Assembly (NCBI GenBank): GCA_022225965.2 | Contig: JAKJXP020000199.1 | Span: forward strand, 1 to 28,404 | Direction of reading: 5' to 3' | DNA length: 28,404 nt | DNA from: Diatrype stigma | Taxonomy: Eukaryota; Ascomycota; Sordariomycetes; Xylariales; Diatrypaceae | In this document: positions 23,927 to 28,404 of the stretch, one piece after another | Position numbering within the stretch: position 1 is the first letter of the stretch | Layout: every line of letters starts with the position of its first letter | The notes under the pieces: model-generated | The model's database searches: none | Told to the model about the DNA's origin: nothing | Seen by the model: only the letters and a program-made list of their open reading frames with translations | Translations under genes and position numbers: made by a program

Positions 23927-25293
23927 CTATATAGTACAGATAGTAGGAGCACCGAAACTCCAGAGGCACAGCAGCCTATCGTAGAAGCTCGTCGAGATGC
24001 ACCTGAGACCGCCCTGTTCGGATCCCGGTTGGAAATCACTGCCGTAATTCATACTCTTATGCTCCTCAAACCGTGCCAGCACGCTGATTCGACAATCGCC
24101 TTCGTAATCACCACTTATTTCGACGACACGGCATCCGGCATACATGCACGATGCAAGAATTAAGGCCGTCCAACCACGCTTTCCATCGGGCCCGGTCTGG
24201 CCCCCTGACTCCTTCAACTTGACCAGCTTCAGTCTCCAAACCCCTCCACCCAGGTTTTCTTCAGCTATGACACTTGGCCTTCGAGCCATATAGCCGCCTT
24301 CAATAGAATAGGTCTTATAAACACGCAGATGGTCATCGTAGCTTCCGGTAACCATTATAGTCGAGTCGTCGGCCAGCTTCAGCGTTAGTGGTAGAATGGC
24401 AGTAACACCTGCTTGATGGTCCTTGAAAACGGAACTCATTGCTGGATAGGGCGTCTCAATCAACTCATCGTCATCCGCCAGCTTAGATGGATGGTATATA
24501 CACATTGCACTCATAAGCTGCGAATCGTCGCCTCCCGAAAATACAACCAACGACTGGGGTTCATCTGAAATTTTGCGACTAGCATCGGGGCAAGGTGTAA
24601 GAGATGGAGAGAATGCCACCGTCCATGCCTGGTCCATATGGGTGATGACGGGTTCTTCTCTCGTCTTGAAAATATCCCACGCATCGCCAACGCGTAGTAT
24701 ATGAACATGGTGGCTAGAAGTCGTGATTGCAAGCAGATCCTGTACGGTTGGATGCCAGGCACAGGAAAGGAAAAGAACGTCATCGCCCTCGTCAAGAGGG
24801 TTATGTGTGACAATTTCTTCTAGCTTCGCCGGACAGCCGTCTAAAGACGGGACGAGCTTGAAAAATGAAAGCGTGGCCGTGCTTGATACAACCGCCATGA
24901 CATCATTTCTGCCTGGGTGAGGATGGAAATGAAGATCAAGTATGGCAGAAGGATACGGAATTGTCTGGATAGGAATTCTATCCCATGGCCGAGGCGCTTA
25001 TCAGGGAGTGATTCATGATATCAGCTGGAATGAGGAAGGGGAGCTCACATATCCTTTCCTATCGAAGAAAATAGAATCAGGCTCCCATTCCGACTTTGTG
25101 GCTGCTGCCTTTGCGGAGTCGCTTCACCTTCCTCTGAAGCAGCTTGGTTTCCTAGATCTGAATCTTGCTTTTCCAAATTATACGTGCCGACGACGAAGTA
25201 TTCTGGATAAGCCGGACAGAATTCTATACAGCTAGGCGGCAGATCAAGCGTAAGGGTCCTTAGGGGGGCGATGGGCTCCTCCTGAATATCCAT
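23927..25293 (-). CDS. DPH7: Diphthine methylesterase, WD40 protein, two exons
   Basis: Dph7 (yeast Rrt2/YBR246W, human WDR85) removes the methyl ester from methylated diphthine on eEF2, before the final amidation by Dph6. Exons are 25293-25049 and 24977-23927, joined by a 71-nt intron to 431 residues. The donor is GTGAGC; the acceptor GATAG at 24978-24982 is the only one found that keeps both frames open. Features: N-terminal RTLTLDLPPSCIEFCP and YFVVGTYNL, an acidic/Gln-rich loop, RNGSLILF, the LDLHFHP WD strand, GGDDSQL, VTGSYDDHLRVY, GGGVWRLK, and the family end HKSMNYGSDF followed by STSFYDRLLCLW. The repeats form one WD40 propeller. The protein should be cytosolic. It is divergent from the DUF1917 gene across about 1.07 kb. 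A tempting acceptor at 24997-24998 (TAAG) would break the frame. Confidence 0.9.
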
Positions 25294-26368
25294 ATCGTAT
25301 AAGCCTTGCAGTTAAATAAGCTGATCTTGTTTTTCTCGAAGGTTCCGGGTCAGATGGTCCTTTGCATGTGAGAACTGAGAAATGATACAATAACACAATG
25401 CATGCACTATGCAGCCATCTGATTTGTTCGTTTGAATATCGCGACGTCGTAGGCTTCTAAAGAACCACGGAAGGCAGACAAGGATAGTTCAAGAGCTGAA
25501 GCGATGTCAAATGTCAAATTTAGATGTCTCCATATTTTTGTATGTGTATGTACCTATCGTATGTAGGTGTGTAGTGTATGTACAATTACAGCCACACGGC
25601 GGGCTTCCCGCTGCCAGCCCTGGAAGGCCCTGTAAGTTTCTACACTTTGGGTTCCTAGCCCGCTGCCCGCTAGCCCGCTAGCGCAACGGCTCGTCCCCTG
25701 TAGCATGCTCCACCGCCACCGCCCTCATGATCTGACCCCTGACGAACTCTGATAAATGAAGAACCGGGTGCCCGGGAAGCAGGAGCCCTTCTTGCCCTTC
25801 TTACCCTTGTTAGGAGGCCTGGGAGGCCGATCAAGTTCACGGACGGACGTCACTTCCCTTCTTCTGCTGGCTGATAAATGCCACCCACCGCCTCGCTTAG
25901 GCACTTTGGGGGGTTTTACACAGCCTTGAAGTCAGAGAGCCTGCTGGACTGCCTGATACGTGGACAAATCAATACCCGGACCTGGAGCTTCAACTTGAAA
26001 GATTCAGTGTACCTAAATGCCTAAATACTTGCCTATTCGTCTGCATCTACATATCTACATATGTAAACCACATTTGACTACCGCACCTAAGGTCTCTCAT
26101 AATTGCCTCGTCGATTCCTGACGTAACTATATTCTAGACTGCTTTTTACTGTCTTTCCATTCAATATCCAGTCGATCAAGTGCTAGAATCTACCACCTTT
26201 TCCCGTCTCAGATCTGTGGGATATCCAAGGTCATATTTGGTATCAGAGAGTAGCATTTTGTGATACATGACCAGAAACACACGGGCTTGGCAGACCAATG
26301 AAAGAAGGTATTGCAAGCTGAGCTGAGTGAGCTGTTGAGCAGATTTTGTGTACAACCTACGGACAGCT
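25294..26368. promoter_or_regulatory. Divergent promoter region between DPH7 and the DUF1917 gene
   Basis: Both flanking starts point away from this region, so it must hold two promoters. I see two TGATAAATG (GATA-type) elements near 25750 and 25872, a CCCGCTAGCCCGCTAGCG-like repeat near 25665-25683, and short TACCTA/CTACATA motifs. No ORF of note lies inside. Confidence 0.5.
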
Positions 26369-28099
26369 ATGGATTCTGATACCGACTCGGACTTCTACGG
26401 TACGTCCAATCGCCCTACCAACTCCCGGCCTGTCTTGTCTTGTCACTCCATGCTTACGTACTGAGTGCTGACCAACTACTGCTACTGCTGCCGTTCTCTC
26501 CTCTAGGCGACGATGAGACGGTAGCTGAACTCAAGGCTCGGGTCAAGAACTACGACGTAGCAGCCTGGTGGACGCTTAACGCTCAAGTGCATATGCCTAT
26601 GAAACTACAAGCCCTCCAGAAATCATCAGGAGCAGCAACCATGGATCCGATGGATGTAGATACGCCAAGCACGAGCACGGCGACAACAGACCTGCACAAT
26701 CCGTATGCGGGCAAACCGGTAAGCACCACCACAACCTATATAGCCCCCTTTTTTCATTCCATCCCAGTATATCTAGAAATGCCAAGATATACTCTTTCCT
26801 TGTGAGAGGTATTCCTAGCTCGATTTAGATAGGAGGTTATGCCGCTCGATCATCCACCCACTCACCCAAGGAGAAGAGAAGGAACAAGTCCAAGACAGAA
26901 TAGCTAACTCTACCCGACTTCCCGCCACGACCACAGTTCGCCTGGCAGCTGACGGAGACAGTCGACGACTTCCTCGCCCGGCTGCCGCCGTCCCGCACGC
27001 CGCAGACGGCGCAGACGCCGTGGATCTACATCTGCAACCCGCACGCGCACAAACAGACGCGCCAACCACAAGGCGACCACCACCACCGCCAGCAGTCGGC
27101 GGTCATCCGCGGGGCGGAAGACGAGGCGCCCGTCGAGCCCGGCGCCGACCTGCGCCGCTTCTGCGAGGGCGCCATGGAGCGCCTGCACATGGCGTCCCGG
27201 TTCGCGGAGCAGTGCCGCCGGTCCGGCATGGGGAGGGCGTTCGTCGACCGCGAGTGCGCTAAGGCGGGCGATGACGCCGCCGCCGAGGTCTTGGATCTGG
27301 CGCATGCGCTGCGGGTGCGGTGTGGCAAGGTTCGTTCGTTCACTAGTAATTTGTTTCTCGTTTGCTCGGTTTAATTTTCAAATCTGTTACCTTGCGTCAC
27401 AGAATCTCTATTCCTCTCTCTATTCCGGTATACCTCCATACGTCTAGTCTAGGATCACCCGCGTTGTCTTGGTACTGGCGTTGCGCTAGAATCAGCCGGC
27501 CTAGTGAAAAAGAAAAAGGGGAAAAAGGTTAAGGAAAAGTTAGCTAACTCGGGACGAAACCGCGCGGTCCGTCCGGCTACACAGTGGATGTTGTTCCGCA
27601 AGGCACGGGACATCAACCAGACGTGGGAGGCGATCGCCAAAGCGACGGCGAACGGCAAGCTCGGCATCGCCGCCAAGGTAGCGCCGCGGCCCGAGGGCGA
27701 CGAAGACGATGGCGACGAGGACTCGGAGCGGCTCATCTGCGTCTACACGAAGGACTTCCGGGACCTGGAGGACGTGAGGCGCGTGGCGCGGGCGCTGCGG
27801 GAGCTCGGCCTCGTTCCGCCTAGGGCTAGGCCGCTGTACTATAAACCAGGTCAGTCAATCGGTTTGCTTATGCTCCCTCTCCTTAGATTTGGCATTGAAG
27901 CTTTTCTTTTTCTTTTGGCTACGCATCTTCCCCTACCCGCTGGTTCCCGGAGACCCCAACTTTTACCCTCTTACGGAGCGGATAGATGCTTACCGACATA
28001 GCAGACGCATATACGTATCTGGGAATAGCGAGAGGCAATCCCTGGGGCATCAGGGCGTCCATTTACGATACGAAGACTATGTTGAGGAATACTACCTAA
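26369..28099 (+). CDS. DUF1917/BLES03-like protein (C11orf68 family), five exons
   Basis: Exons are 26369-26399, 26507-26718, 26937-27329, 27585-27849 and 28005-28099, joining to 331 residues. Introns of 107, 218, 255 and 155 nt are longer than most in this window; the second has a GCTAAC branch site near 26903. The start gives acidic MDSDTDSDFYG. The middle has WIYICNP, a His/Gln-rich insertion and a helical segment. The conserved core is GKWMLFRKARDINQTWEAI, then GKLGIAAKVAP, LICVYTKDFRDLEDVRRV, LYYKPDAYTYLGI and GNPWGIRASIY. This core matches the DUF1917 family, including human C11orf68 (BLES03), whose biochemical role is not established to my knowledge. Two splices matter: the exon 3/4 joint restores GKWMLF, and the exon 4/5 joint makes KPDAYTYLGI. 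A longer unspliced frame ending near 28173 is a shadow. Exons 3 and 4 are very GC-rich compared with the flanks. Confidence 0.88.
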
Positions 28100-28404
28100 G
28101 TTCGGGGAGTGGTCGATCGGACTATGGGGTGTTACTTGAGAAATGGAACGAGCAGAGGAAGCTACGCTTGTGACTTTTATAGATATCTCGTTTTTGCCTT
28201 GCTTTGTTGAAGATACCCATTGGTGATTGAAGCATTGGCTGTTTATTCTATCATTGTTATATTGTATGAGCGGTTCGTAGCGTTGATGATATGCAAGTCC
28301 CAAGACGGGCATCTCTTGATGCAATATGGTGTCTTTCCTTAAGCAACCATACCTTAGTCTACGCCCCCTGAGTAATATGCCCACGCGTGGACGGACGCCC
28401 CCCC
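28100..28404. other. 3' flank of the DUF1917 gene to the window end
   Basis: I see only the presumed 3' UTR and intergenic sequence. A perfect palindrome CCACGCGTGG (containing ACGCGT) lies at 28381-28390, and a C-run starts at 28398 and reaches the edge. The minus-strand ORF at 27971-28384 overlaps the DUF1917 last exon and shows no family. Confidence 0.5.

Noticed and set aside
24942..25235. 97-residue plus-strand ORF across the DPH7 intron
   Set aside because: It is antisense to both DPH7 exons, which encode a clear WD40 family protein.
26236..26252. TTGGTATCAGAGAG resembling an initiator-tRNA primer binding site of an LTR retrotransposon
   Set aside because: No flanking LTR, polypurine tract or gag/pol coding sequence is present, and the match is short.
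27889..28173. Plus-strand ORF ending EKWNEQRKLRL as the last exon of the DUF1917 gene
   Set aside because: The family motif DAYTYLGI with GNPWGIR appears only in the other frame after a splice at 27849/28005, ending at 28099.

Overview
This window is nuclear DNA from a filamentous ascomycete (Pezizomycotina), most likely a Sordariomycete. The reasons are: genes broken by many short introns (mostly 49-130 nt) with GTAAGT-like donors and GCTAAC/CTGAC-like branch sites; an interstitial (TAACCC)n tract, the TTAGGG telomere type; and a Fus3/Kss1-class MAP kinase almost identical to Pmk1/MAK-2 proteins as I remember them. The species cannot be named from the sequence. I see no transposon coding region, rRNA, tRNA or CRISPR array. 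Family calls come from recognising the translated proteins, not from a search.

Layout, left to right. (1) 196-843 (+): probable last exon of a low-complexity Ser/Ala/Gln-rich protein cut by the left edge. (2) 1829-3908 (-): adenylosuccinate lyase (ADE13), nine exons including a 12-nt microexon. (3) 4682-5132 (-): small single-pass membrane protein, two exons. (4) 5133-7131: 2 kb without a recognised gene. (5) 7132-10139 (+): COPII coat subunit SEC24, three exons, the last 12 nt long. (6) 10140-14627: 4.5 kb with no recognised gene, holding an interstitial telomere tract, many TACCTA/TAGGTA repeats and several intron-like signals that suggest a long spliced leader or noncoding RNA before the kinase. 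(7) 14628-15920 (+): Pmk1-type MAP kinase, four exons, followed in the same frame by a 76-codon open stretch. (8) 18028-22437 (-): exportin-5/Msn5-type karyopherin, eleven exons, convergent with the kinase. (9) 23927-25293 (-): WD40 diphthine methylesterase DPH7, two exons. (10) 26369-28099 (+): DUF1917/BLES03-like (C11orf68 family) protein, five exons, divergent from DPH7.

The genes are mostly conserved housekeeping functions: purine synthesis, ER-to-Golgi transport, nuclear export and the eEF2 diphthamide modification. The Pmk1-class kinase is the main regulatory gene. There is no gene cluster with a shared pathway. The only plausible functional link is the MAP kinase beside the Msn5-type exportin, since yeast Msn5 exports pheromone-pathway proteins. 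All exon boundaries were inferred by hand from splice signals, reading frame and family similarity. The most unusual elements are the reading frame that continues past the kinase stop, the intron-like signals in the gene-poor stretches, and the interstitial telomere tract.
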